64,000 bases of DNA from UBA2970 sp965221075 (GTDB taxonomy: Bacteria > Verrucomicrobiota > Verrucomicrobiia > Limisphaerales > AAA164-E04). A model generated the notes under the pieces. That model had not been told where the DNA came from. It ran no database searches and saw only the letters and a program-made list of their open reading frames with translations. The stretch covers positions 1-64,000 of the forward strand of contig OZ244865.1 of the NCBI GenBank assembly GCA_965221075.1, given 5' to 3'. Position numbers and translations under genes: made by a program. Positions 17,801 to 25,647 of this stretch are shown piece after piece (within the stretch, counting starts at the first letter, position 1; each line of letters starts with the position of its first letter).

Positions 17801-20800
17801 GACGGCCAGGATCCGCACCACCCCCTCCTGAATGCCCGGAGCCCCCTGGTCCTCCCTCGCATCGGAGTACATGTCGATCTCGAACAGGCTTCCCAGAGCA
17901 TTCCAGCTGGGCGTCAGGTACTTGTTGTCCTGGCCCTTGCCCGTCCCGACCAGGCGGGCGTCCCCATTGACCTCGTGCTTCGGCGCCAGGCCCTCGAACA
18001 CCACCCAGGCGGCCGGCATGTCGTTCTTCCTGGAGGCGTCGAAGCTGTTGTACTTGTCCCGCAGCCCCTGCTCGTCGAACGGGTAGCGCCGCACGGCCGC
18101 CGGAGACACCGTCAGAGGCCGCTTGGTCACCGTCAGCTCGCCTTTGCGGATCGTCGGCGCGTAGTTGCCCAGGCGGTTCTCCGGATCGACGATCTGGAGC
18201 CGGACCTCGTATTTGCCCGCCGGCTCCAGGTTGTCCCCATCCCGTTCCAGATAGGCCTCGGGAAGCTGGAACTGCAGCCCGATCCGCTCGGCGTCCCCGT
18301 TGACGAAGCCCCCGTCGCCCTCGTTCGTCTCCAGAACGGGATCCTCGTCCCCGAACACCTTGCTCACGTTCTTGACCGTCAGCGTCAGGGGCCGGGGCCG
18401 GACCACCAGCTGCCTGTCCACCGGCACGCTGCTCGCGTACTCCGGGGTGGACGAATGGAACACCGCACGGACATCGTAGGTCCCCGCATCCAGCGCCTGC
18501 CCGGCCTGCACCGCCTCGCCCGCCACGGTGTACGACAGGCTCCCGCCGCCCGGAACGAACGGCGTCGCGGCCGCATCGAGAAAGGAAGCGGGCAGCGGCT
18601 CGCCGTACTCGATCTCCACCGGCCCCCCGGGCCAGTCCAGCACGAACTGCCGGTCCACGATCTGCAGGGCGCCGTCGGCGTAGACGAAGTCCACGTTGCC
18701 GTCGACCGACACGTAGCCGCTCACCGAGAGCCGGTAGGTCCCGACCCCGGGATCGGCAGGCGCATCGACGCTGAAAACCCTCCCCAACGAGCCGATCTCC
18801 AGCTCCTCGAACAGCCTGCGGGCCGCAGCGTTCCTGGCCGCAGCCAGCGCCTGCGCATCCTCGTAGTCGTCCTCGTCGATGGCCTCGCCCGTGTTGATGC
18901 TCTCCCCCTCCATGTAGGCCACCGTGGGGTCGCCATCGTCGTCGGTCCCGAACGTCTGGGTGCCGGTCGTCTTCCGGCCGTCCAGGTAGCTGGCCGACAG
19001 CTCGTACCTGTAGCTCTGCCCGTAGCTGTCGTTGGGCGGCAGGCCCTGGCCCGTCTGGTAGGGCGCGGCCACCGGCCTCACCTCCACGACCTTGGGAACG
19101 ACCGCCAGGGGAAACCGCTTGGACGCCGATACCGCCTCGCCGCCCTGGCGGCTGACGGCCGAGGAGTCGCTCCACTGGTTCCAGTGATCGACGAGCAGCC
19201 CGCTCGTCCCGCGAGGATCCTTGTCGCCCTCCACTCCGTGGACCATGAACAGGCGCACCTCCAGCTCGTAGTCCCCGTTGACGTTCAGCCGGTAGTAGGG
19301 CGCGGCCTCCCGGTTTCTCGACCTGTACTTGACCGTCCGGTAGGGCGCATCTTCCGTGTTGTCCGCCACACTGCCGTCTATTCCAGCCCAGTGGCCGCCC
19401 TGGGCCGCTGGAATCTTCCTGTAGCCGTCCGGAAAAGCCGCAGCGCTGGTCGATTCGGACACCCACGCGCCGCGATTGTCTCCTTCATCGACGATACTCA
19501 GATAGCCTGCATCCTGTCCGCCCACCCGGTAGAGGTAGTTTGTGGTCCCGGCGGTCCTGTCGAGGATGTACAGATCGTAGTAGTAGTCCCTCCCCAGGAC
19601 GTATCCGGACTCGTCCAGGGGCGCCGACCTCCGGTCCGATCGGAAGAACGAGACGCGGATGCCGTCCAGGGCTTCCGAGACCTTCTCCCCGAAGGGGACG
19701 GAAACCTGCTCCAAGGATATGCCCGAGGACTGGATCTCCAGAGCGACGTCGATGCCGGGCCGGCGCCGCTCGGTGACCGTGTACAGGCTGGCGGGCCGAT
19801 CCTTGATCACCCTGCCATACTTGTTGTCCGTCGAGCCCGTCGTGGACCCGGCGTAGAACACTTCCCTGCCGTCCTTCATGTAGCTTTGCGCGTACTCCAG
19901 CCGGTAGTTGGAGTCCACGCCCCTCTTGAGAGCATCCAGGTTGGCGATGGTGTAGAAGTACCCCCCGGCCTTATGCTCGTCGCCGAGCCTGGCATCTCTG
20001 TCACTGCCCTGGCCAATGAGCGCCGTGTTCGTGTCGGCCAGGTACCCCTCCAGGTAGGCCTGCGAAAGGCCGAAGGAGGTCTGGGTCGTAATCGCCACCC
20101 CGTCGTCATCGATCACATCGTCCGTCCCATTACCGCCGAACCGCCCCCAGAGGTAGTCCTTTCTTTCGTTGCTCTCCAGGTCCTCCACGTCCATCCAGTA
20201 CAAGTCGTCGTCGCTGCCTTCGGCGGTGTTGCTGAGGTGCTCCGGGTGGATCAGGAAATCGCCCGTGCCAGGCGTGTACTCCGTCGTGTTGTACGTGCCG
20301 CCGTCCACCGTCAGCAAGGTATGGCCGTCGTCATCTGTTCCTTCCACTGTGCGCTCGTCCGGTTCATCGTAGTCCAGGATCCTCAACGGCGCCCGAGGGA
20401 TCGCATCGTAGTTCTCCTGAGTGGGATCATTCCGGAACAGCCGATAGAGCCTGTCCTGGTGAAGCGTGTAGTAGGACGTGTCGAGAGACTTCAGGTAGTA
20501 GTTGCCCCCGGGATCGAAGAAGGTGGAGTCCAGGCCGCTTTCGTAGTCGGCGGCCTTCGGCAGGGTGCCATCCGAAGTTAGCCCGGACGCGCTCCTGACC
20601 CGGACAGCTCCCTTTCTTGGGGTCGCAGGGTTGCTAGTATCAGGATCCCGGGAGTCAAGATCCGAGCCATCAGGCCTGCTGAACTCGGCGTTCATGGTGC
20701 CCACCGGGAACCGGGGGGTGAAGGCCCACTGGATCCCTCCCGGGGGCTCCACCAGGACGTCCGTGTGCGGATTGCCCTGCGAATCCATGTCGAAGGAGGC

Positions 20801-23563
20801 CACGTTCGACAGCATGTAGCGGGGCTCGACGAACGGATCGGAGAGCGACATGCTCACGTCCGGCAGCTCCAGGAACAGAACCCGCCTGCTGACCCTCATC
20901 CACAGCGCGGAGGCCTCCTCGGCCACGTCTGTCCCATCCACCTCGCGTATCCGTCCGAGCAGGCCGCCGGAGACGTGCGTGCCCGAGACGCCCTCCGAGC
21001 CGAAGACCAGCCTGTAGTCCCCGGCGCTGCTCGTCTCGCCAAGGCCGGCCGGGACCGAGACCGTGGGCGCAGTGCTGAACATCCCGCTCTTCATCCGGGA
21101 CAGAGGCCAGCTGGAGACCGTCCTGTCCCCATGCTGGAACTGGATCAGCCCCTCGTCCTCGCCATCCGCATTCAACTCCTCCACCACCTCGTGGGGCGCC
21201 GGATTGACCACGCGGATGCCCAGCGCGGCGTTGGGGTACCCGTACTGCCGCTCCGCCACCACATTGGCGTCCAGCCCCTCCACGGCGCCCGACGGATCGA
21301 CGGTCAGGTAGTAGGTCCTCGGCTCCACGTCCACCGTCCCGGTGTGGAGCTCCAGCTCGTACTTGCCCGAATCGCTGACAAGCCTCAGGATATCGACGTC
21401 GTCGATGTCCTCGACGATCCTCAGCGAGCCCTCGCCGACGCCCGCTTCGGCACCCAGCTTGCCGCCGCCGTCGACGGCCGTGAGATGCTGCTGGATCCGG
21501 AACTTCCGCAACAGCCCCTGCAATGCTTCCCCCTCGAGGCCCTCGCCGCCGGCGACGTCGTGGCCGACCACCGGAAGCCGGATGTTGTTGTACAGCCCGA
21601 ACGGATTGTCGGCGTATTCCCCAGGCCCCCTCACCAGCTCCGGGTTGAGGCCTTTCTCGGGATCGTTGTCAAGGTGGATGTCGATCGAATCCCCGTACGG
21701 CTTGGCCAGATCCTCGGCCCAGAGCTCGATCTTCGCCGGCACCACCTCGAGGATGCCGATGCCATCGACGTTCACCTCGTAGTTCCTGAACCCGGGCGCC
21801 GCGACGATCTCGATCTGCCCCTTGGTCCTGGTCTTCCTCCCATCGGCATCGTTGGTCTCGGGCAGCGTGGTCCGATCGATGTCGTTGTCGGTCGGGAGCT
21901 TGCCGATGTCGTTGCCGGGGTACTGCTTGACCGTCACCTCGAACGCCTTGGGATCGGTCACCCCGTTCGTCTCGCCCTTGCCGAAGTGGTCCGGATGCCT
22001 GCCGGTCAGCATGGCGTAGGTCTCGCCCCGCACGAAGCCGTCGGCCCCGCTGCCGTCGTTGACGCTGAACAGGAAGCCCTCCCCGGTCAGGTACCACTCG
22101 TCCCCGGTCTCCACGTAGTCCCAGCGGTTGTCTTGGGGTTGGGGATAGCCGTCCACCGATTTTCTTTCCTGCCGTGTGATGAAATCAATCTCGAAATCGT
22201 AGGTACCGTCATCGTTTTCAGTCATCTCGTTCGCATTGCTATCCCCGTCGCGATCGACGTTGGTTTCATAAATCCGTTCGTCATCCGGATATGCATTTCC
22301 ACGATCCTCTGGCGGGCCGGAGATGGGCGGAAAACTACGCCGAGTATTGAACTTGTTGTCACCGTTAAAATCAAAATAGTAGTAAACAACTCGACTCCCT
22401 TGAGCAGGTACTACCGTACTCCTCGAACCCTTTATAATGCTTTTCAGATAGAATTTTGCAAAGCCTGTTTTGTGGTCGTCGATTGCCTCCTCAAGTTTGC
22501 CTTTTTCAGTGGATATAGTTGCGATTGTGTCTGATGGAAAGAAAAGTAGCGGGTTTTCGTCATCGACATACTCGTCGCCGCGAATCCCGTTATCACCGCC
22601 TACTAAATCGACGTGGTAATCTAGATAGCCGTCTCCGTCCAGATCCTCCGTGGTCGAGCCGTCCCACCTGAACGCGTCAGTAGTCTCGGTGATCCCCCTC
22701 CACTTGCCCAGCTCTCGATGGACGTCGGCACTGCCGGCGAAACGGCGGTATCCCTCGAAGACAGCCTCCCGCGTGACCGTGGCTTTCACTTCCTCCACCG
22801 AGTCCGTAGGAGTTGCCTTGCCGGACGCAGTGCCCAGGACAGTCCAGTCCGCCGCTCCAGCCACCGTGACGGTCAGGGTGCCGTCGCTGTTCTCCACCCA
22901 GTCCGATTCCTCAACGGCTCCTCCGATGAAGCTCCCGGAGCCGTTGCTCCTGGTGAATCTGGTATGACTCTGCGTTATTCCCGCCAAGGCATCGCCTTCG
23001 AATTTGCCGTTCGCGTCGACGTCGAAGATGCCGCCGGGGTTGTCTTTGTAGTCGGAGTACGGGTAGTTGGGCTCGCCGTACTCGCGGCTCCGCCCAGCGG
23101 GCGTTATGGTGAGCGAGGCCTTGTCGACCGTGATGGTCACCGTCTTGGAGATGTGGGCGGCGCTGTCCAGCCTGGCCGTCAGCGTGTGCGTCCCCGCAGG
23201 CAGGTAGAGCCAGTCGAAGCTGGCGTAGTCGAACCCGTCCTGGTCGATGGAGAAGCCGGGAGCGTCCCCGTTGTCGGGATCCACGTGGCTGGAGAGCAGC
23301 TTGGCATTGCCGGTGCTGACCGACAGCTTCCTGACGTTCTCGGGCACCGGATCTGCCTTCCAGAAGTACCGGATGCTGCCCGCCGATCTGCCGTCGTCCC
23401 GCGTCGCCACCGCGTCGAGCTGGGTGGCGGACAGGGGCGTGCCGTAGACGATGGCGTCCGGATTCTCCCAGGTGATGGTCTGGGAGAGCCCCGTGGCGGC
23501 CGACACGCAGGACAGCAGGAGTACAGCGAGGCTCCTGCGCCCCAAGCCTGTTTGCATTCTCAT
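11816..23563 (-). CDS. Giant secreted MBG/YDG-repeat protein, copy 2 (complete, ~3,915 aa)
   Basis: This is the complete paralog of the gene to its left. The start is the ATG at 23563, where similarity to copy 1 begins; an in-frame ATG at 23593 is the alternative. Residues 1-30 form a signal peptide ending near TGLSQ; an LLSC tetrad inside it is a poor lipobox. An Ig-like YGTPLSATQL domain, an MBG-like segment, a variable DxDxDG-containing segment (coded by about 22150-22640), more MBG domains, and five 248-residue three-domain units follow. The last 80 residues form a domain ending in GGAGFYKAVN and a glycine-rich tail, with no sortase, PEP-CTERM or beta-barrel signal that I can see. It is probably an exported structural or adhesive protein; substrate unknown. 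Confidence 0.9.
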   Translation of the reverse strand: MRMQTGLGRRSLAVLLLSCVSAATGLSQTITWENPDAIVYGTPLSATQLDAVATRDDGRSAGSIRYFWKADPVPENVRKLSVSTGNAKLLSSHVDPDNGDAPGFSIDQDGFDYASFDWLYLPAGTHTLTARLDSAAHISKTVTITVDKASLTITPAGRSREYGEPNYPYSDYKDNPGGIFDVDANGKFEGDALAGITQSHTRFTRSNGSGSFIGGAVEESDWVENSDGTLTVTVAGAADWTVLGTASGKATPTDSVEEVKATVTREAVFEGYRRFAGSADVHRELGKWRGITETTDAFRWDGSTTEDLDGDGYLDYHVDLVGGDNGIRGDEYVDDENPLLFFPSDTIATISTEKGKLEEAIDDHKTGFAKFYLKSIIKGSRSTVVPAQGSRVVYYYFDFNGDNKFNTRRSFPPISGPPEDRGNAYPDDERIYETNVDRDGDSNANEMTENDDGTYDFEIDFITRQERKSVDGYPQPQDNRWDYVETGDEWYLTGEGFLFSVNDGSGADGFVRGETYAMLTGRHPDHFGKGETNGVTDPKAFEVTVKQYPGNDIGKLPTDNDIDRTTLPETNDADGRKTRTKGQIEIVAAPGFRNYEVNVDGIGILEVVPAKIELWAEDLAKPYGDSIDIHLDNDPEKGLNPELVRGPGEYADNPFGLYNNIRLPVVGHDVAGGEGLEGEALQGLLRKFRIQQHLTAVDGGGKLGAEAGVGEGSLRIVEDIDDVDILRLVSDSGKYELELHTGTVDVEPRTYYLTVDPSGAVEGLDANVVAERQYGYPNAALGIRVVNPAPHEVVEELNADGEDEGLIQFQHGDRTVSSWPLSRMKSGMFSTAPTVSVPAGLGETSSAGDYRLVFGSEGVSGTHVSGGLLGRIREVDGTDVAEEASALWMRVSRRVLFLELPDVSMSLSDPFVEPRYMLSNVASFDMDSQGNPHTDVLVEPPGGIQWAFTPRFPVGTMNAEFSRPDGSDLDSRDPDTSNPATPRKGAVRVRSASGLTSDGTLPKAADYESGLDSTFFDPGGNYYLKSLDTSYYTLHQDRLYRLFRNDPTQENYDAIPRAPLRILDYDEPDERTVEGTDDDGHTLLTVDGGTYNTTEYTPGTGDFLIHPEHLSNTAEGSDDDLYWMDVEDLESNERKDYLWGRFGGNGTDDVIDDDGVAITTQTSFGLSQAYLEGYLADTNTALIGQGSDRDARLGDEHKAGGYFYTIANLDALKRGVDSNYRLEYAQSYMKDGREVFYAGSTTGSTDNKYGRVIKDRPASLYTVTERRRPGIDVALEIQSSGISLEQVSVPFGEKVSEALDGIRVSFFRSDRRSAPLDESGYVLGRDYYYDLYILDRTAGTTNYLYRVGGQDAGYLSIVDEGDNRGAWVSESTSAAAFPDGYRKIPAAQGGHWAGIDGSVADNTEDAPYRTVKYRSRNREAAPYYRLNVNGDYELEVRLFMVHGVEGDKDPRGTSGLLVDHWNQWSDSSAVSRQGGEAVSASKRFPLAVVPKVVEVRPVAAPYQTGQGLPPNDSYGQSYRYELSASYLDGRKTTGTQTFGTDDDGDPTVAYMEGESINTGEAIDEDDYEDAQALAAARNAAARRLFEELEIGSLGRVFSVDAPADPGVGTYRLSVSGYVSVDGNVDFVYADGALQIVDRQFVLDWPGGPVEIEYGEPLPASFLDAAATPFVPGGGSLSYTVAGEAVQAGQALDAGTYDVRAVFHSSTPEYASSVPVDRQLVVRPRPLTLTVKNVSKVFGDEDPVLETNEGDGGFVNGDAERIGLQFQLPEAYLERDGDNLEPAGKYEVRLQIVDPENRLGNYAPTIRKGELTVTKRPLTVSPAAVRRYPFDEQGLRDKYNSFDASRKNDMPAAWVVFEGLAPKHEVNGDARLVGTGKGQDNKYLTPSWNALGSLFEIDMYSDAREDQGAPGIQEGVVRILAVRAIGTAAGNYDPIDHSGRGDVDLTKRDVELEWLDLTGVILYGQRLRDSTPGGAGGRGESERKKRGNVDELLSHVGDASAENQDYTFDADIFDAWAEPGGGVFTYTKVEGGGPALDPVNGTRYLPSHGELKFRVAYTPTPSDQAKYNVTHKDITVRITPRPLVVSLADQEFEYGSVDLNLSSFGNPLVRYGRPPDAADKKQNYYRILEGESIGAILTQQMVLASNAGPGSKVGSNYYIAVAQSPKIEPASSNYQLIGKVRGSSTLKIEDGVYNLVSGEAASLDGEDPDQTKAARVRITRAPLTIRATDLAKVKGQPNLNAVRIPSPGYVGTSYLPVEGQPYTVEVGEGQLKNGDILDGLLWAPLQIGSVVEEGTDYGRYNITVSGGFSDNYLVTHENGTFTVQPPVRWNPLDLVYGEPLTGDQLNAESDDVDIAGSFEYPDNGLGTRLGAGSHPLRGVFVTDDAQEFEVVGSVRVARAELVVRALDVVRGYGEPNPSEFGYAIEGFATGVDGELDDISDLGGELVLSTSGGDGSVAGDYEIVPSGLSSDNYEIRYVSGTLTVTRDGAAIELSDLEQDYDGTARVPSIATEPEDLAYDVTYARVLTAPAGAPAEPLDESLYATEAEEAAPPVEAGWYIVRAASADSRYEGSAAALMRVSREASIVLSDLEQVYDGTPRAAAYTSDVDHLGVGLVASYDGMAEAPADAGAYQVSVSVDPLSLGYFGTAEGTLSVAKAEAAVSIDPAGLDQAVNRIDREAPLAVATEPGGLAVEIDFDGGTPEVDPVPPDSPASVGEWPVVARVADANYAGSAMATLTIRKAHQDIEVVNEGSYQPWPVAMAGDPLDIPLYADAGSGEPVTFSVDLGHEAATGLASVTVIEGNSLLRVSRPGDIFVRAVQAGDSYWAPREHVFLVSVAGVGQPVSIVLGDLEHVYDGTPKAAAVATEPEGLAVAVTYGGSAELPVEAGTYEVVASSADPVLPGQASGTLTIARAEARVIIDPATLAQAVNQLSAVAVSTEPEGLAVAVAYGGSPDLPADDAASIGEHAVRAEVADANYAGSAEAVLSVGRAVQTVRISDASLYDPWLAELEGRVMSIPLRGTSSSGLPLQYSIASYVPVEGDSAPLTAQIEGELLKVVHPGTYHIVATQPGDGYWGEASAGFPVRVNGVGQPVGIAISDLEHVYDGTPKGAAVSVEPGDLEIEITYNGSPDLPVDAGTYQVRVGSLNPVLPGSAEAVLAISKAQAAVSIDGPLSQAVGSLVPVAVSTVPEGLAVDVTYGGSPDLPADEASSVGEVAVSATVADSNYEGSAQAVLVVGRAAQTVRVTDPSLYDPWVAELEGRAISIPLRATSSTGLPVEFSIVSYAVDGQEEPILTGAVDGDVLVVAHPGVYTIRAFQAGDGYWAEASAEFPVVVGGVGQSATIELSDLEHVYDGSGKAAAVSVDPPDLEIQVTYDGSADLPVDAGSYRVSVASLNAVLPGSAEGTLTIAKAPAALEIHPATLSQAVNELAPLVVTTEPEGLAVAVTYDGSPDLPADDASSVGEVSVVASIDERNYMGSVEAVLVVGKAAQTVSVTDPSLYSPWLGELRGRGLEIPLRATASTGLPVSYTLESFVLDGEHVELPALIEGNLLKVVRPGTYVVKATQPGGDYWGEASTEFPVRVNGEAVMARLSFEAADLSQVYDGSGKTVGVSASPDTLEIEVTYDGSPDLPVDVGSYTVRARSADILIPGEISATLEIAKAEAEVSIDEAGLVQEANQLAPVAVTTVPEGLAVEVAYGGSPDLPPFDAASIGEVAVTATVVDANYTGAATAVLTIVKAGQAITVPNVDGYNPWPIRIAGQPLEIPLLGSSGSGLEVEFSVDAANASVGGGVLTATQPGSYTVRADQAGDGRWAAASTVEFLVVVEGSGIPTIAPRVVALGIDDGALSVGIEGAPNARVDILAAPDIVDAAYTLVRTIQLDVEGRGTIVLPTLGGAGFYKAVNSAAQGGGGGTPPVPGQ
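12046..19139. repeat. Long direct repeat, right copy (7.1 kb)
   Basis: This is the counterpart of 1-7094. The match ends at 19139, inside the giant gene, where copy 1 has an extra stretch of about 70 bp. Position 1 of the window is just where the data start, so the repeat probably extends to or past the gene end at 11816. Confidence 0.95.
12090..15830 (-). repeat. Five tandem ~745-bp coding repeats (copy 2)
   Basis: This is the same five-unit array as in copy 1. Each unit starts (minus strand) at a YDG motif near 15790, 15005, 14265, 13525 and 12770. The units diverge from one another while each is identical to its partner in copy 1. This shows that homogenisation acts between the two genes as whole tracts and not between units inside one gene. 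Confidence 0.85.
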
Positions 23564-23656
23564 GTCGACGCTCTCGTTCACACTGACGCTCATGTAGCTG
23601 ATCCGACTCTGCTTGGAATCCGCTCCCCAGACCTGGGCCGGAACACCCGATGGCCT

Positions 23657-23685
23657 ACCCTCGCCCGACGCTGCGGGCCTGTCAA
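23657..23685 (-). promoter_or_regulatory. Candidate sigma-70-type promoter of giant gene copy 2
   Basis: TTGACA (23680-23685) and GAGGGT (23657-23662) are separated by 17 bp on the minus strand. The pair matches the box upstream of copy 1 in sequence and spacing. The predicted leader is about 85 nt long. Confidence 0.5.
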
Positions 23686-24536
23686 GCGGCAACCACGCAT
23701 TTACGGCCGATGGGCCTATGCCAGGCATGGCACGCGCCCTCCTGGCCTTCTGGACAGGAGGGCACGAAGGGCCCGCCGGAGGGATCCCGCTTGCAGTTCC
23801 GGGGGAAGCTACCACACATCGGCGCCGATTCAAGCCGTTTTTTCGCACGGCAGCGAATTTCTTTTCTGTCCGGGCATCCGGAGGGTGGAGAGAAAGCCGA
23901 TCCGCGAGCCGCGCGGGGGCGTAGGCCCTCAGCGCGGCGATGGGATCCGGCGGCCTGCCGGGGAACCGGCGTGCAAGGAGGGGAGGGGCGCGGCATCGGC
24001 ATGCCCCTGGCCGTCTCCCGGGCGGCCCGGATCCCGGACCAGCCGCCGGGGCCCGCCGGATCGTGCAGAGGGCCATGGACGCTCCAGGCCGACGGGCGCT
24101 GGCGAGGAGCCCGGCGCGGCCCCGGACCGGGCAGGCCGCGGGGGACGGGCCGGGACCCGGTCACGGGGCCTCGCCGCCGGATGCGGGCGGCTGGTCCGGG
24201 GAACGGGGCGCTCCAATCCCTGCGGCGCCGTCCCTGGAAACAGGCTCGGTGCGCGTCCCGTGGCGCCTGTCGCGGCCCTGGCGTTCTGCTCGCCGGACGG
24301 GTCCGGCCGGAGCCTGCGGCCCGGCTTCAGGCAGGGGACGCCCGGTCCTGGCCGATCTCCGCCAGGGCGCCTCCCCGCCCTGGGCGGCCCGGCGGAAGGG
24401 ACAGAGGATAGGCGCCGCGGGGATCGGGCTCCCTGCGGGCGTAATGTGCCGGTGGCACGGGCTTCCCGGCGGGTTCTGCGGGAGCGGCCGCACGGCGTCG
24501 CAGGGGCGCGGTTCCGGCTACCCGGAGGCGGGCGGC
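23686..24536. other. Intergenic region without a recognisable gene
   Basis: No reading frame here resembles a protein I know; the open frames are products of the base composition. The region contains a 9-bp inverted repeat at 23736-23763 without a T-tract, and a slightly AT-richer patch near 23820-23870. Confidence 0.6.
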
Positions 24537-25574
24537 TCAGGGGCGGAGCCCGAGGCGGACGTCGGCCAGGAAGCGGTCCACGTCCCCGGGATCGGTGTCC
24601 CAGGAGCACATCAGCCGGCAGCCGCCCTCCCCGACGAAGGTGTGGAAGCGCCACCCACGGCGGCGCAGGAAGCCGATCAGGTCCCCGGGCATGTCCACGA
24701 AGACCGCGTTGGCCTGGCAGGGGAACATCGGGGCCAGGCCGGGCAGGGAGCGCAGGCCCGCCTCCAGCCTGCGGGCCATGGCGTTGGCGTGGGCCGCGTT
24801 GCGCAGCCAGGCCCCGCCCTGGAGCAGGCCCGCCCAGGGAGCCGCCAGGAAGCGCATCTTCGAGGCCAGCTGGCCCGCCTGCTTGCAGCGGTAGTCGAAC
24901 TCGGCCGCCAGCGAGGGATCGAAGAAGACCACCGCCTCCCCCGCCGGAACCCCGTTCTTGGCGCCCCCGAAGCAGAGCACGTCCACTCCCGCGCTCCGGG
25001 TCAGCTCCGCCGGGGAGACGTCCAGGGAGGCCACCGCATTGGCGAAGCGGGCCCCGTCCATGTGGACCTTCAGGCCCAGCGAGCGGGCCCGCTCGCCGAT
25101 GGCCCCGATCTGCTCCGGGCCGTAGACCGTCCCCGCCTCGGTGGCCTGGGTGAGGCTGACCGCACGCGGCTTGGGGTAGTGGATGTCGGAGCGCCTCCCG
25201 GCCATCTCCTCCATGTCCCCGGGCCGGATCCGCCCCTCCTCCCCGGGCAGCAGCAGCACCTTGGTCCCGCCGGAGAAGAACTCCGGGGCCCCGCACTCGT
25301 CCTGCTCCACGTGCGCCAGACGGTGGCAGAGGACGCTGTGCCAGGAGCGGCACAGCGAGGCCAGGGCCAGCGAGTTGGCCGCGGTGCCGGTGAACACGAA
25401 GAACACCTCGCAGTCGCACTCGAAGACCTCCCGGATCCGGTCGGCCGCCAGCAGGGTCCACCGGTCCTCGCCGTAGCTCTCGGCGTGCCCGGCGTTGGCC
25501 TCCAGCAGGGCCTCCAGGGCCTCCGGGCAGATCCCGGCGTTGTTGTCGCTGGCGAACTGCCTCCTGCTCTCCAT
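24537..25574 (-). CDS. ltaE: Low-specificity L-threonine aldolase
   Basis: This 345-residue protein is a fold-type I PLP enzyme that cleaves L-threonine or allo-threonine to glycine and acetaldehyde in the cytoplasm. The start FASDNNAG, the HMDGARFANA motif with the PLP-contacting aspartate near residue 173, and FGGAKNG with the Schiff-base lysine at about 206 are all typical of the family, and the length is normal. It is divergent to the next gene with about 50 bp between start codons. A TGGACG-N17-TAGCGG arrangement on the minus strand (25619-25647) could be its promoter. Nothing suggests a defect. Confidence 0.92.
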   Translation of the reverse strand: MESRRQFASDNNAGICPEALEALLEANAGHAESYGEDRWTLLAADRIREVFECDCEVFFVFTGTAANSLALASLCRSWHSVLCHRLAHVEQDECGAPEFFSGGTKVLLLPGEEGRIRPGDMEEMAGRRSDIHYPKPRAVSLTQATEAGTVYGPEQIGAIGERARSLGLKVHMDGARFANAVASLDVSPAELTRSAGVDVLCFGGAKNGVPAGEAVVFFDPSLAAEFDYRCKQAGQLASKMRFLAAPWAGLLQGGAWLRNAAHANAMARRLEAGLRSLPGLAPMFPCQANAVFVDMPGDLIGFLRRRGWRFHTFVGEGGCRLMCSWDTDPGDVDRFLADVRLGLRP

Positions 25575-25618
25575 CCCGCTCCGGGCTTGATCCGGGGTCC
25601 CGGTCTCCTGCCATCCTC

Positions 25619-25647
25619 CCGCTAGCGGTGGATCCCGTTCCCGTCCA
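25619..25647 (-). promoter_or_regulatory. Candidate promoter with palindrome between two divergent genes
   Basis: The 10-bp palindrome CCGCTAGCGG (25619-25628) lies between the divergent aldolase and transferase genes and touches the GTG start of the latter. On the minus strand its TAGCGG half has a TGGACG box 17 bp upstream. This resembles other boxes in the window (see findings). The evidence is by pattern only. Confidence 0.3.

Noticed and set aside
11657..20581. Plus-strand open frame of almost 3,000 codons
   Set aside because: It is the same antisense effect over copy 2; it also starts within the promoter region and crosses the terminator.
23736..23763. 9-bp inverted repeat as a terminator
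   Set aside because: No T-tract on either strand, and no gene ends nearby.
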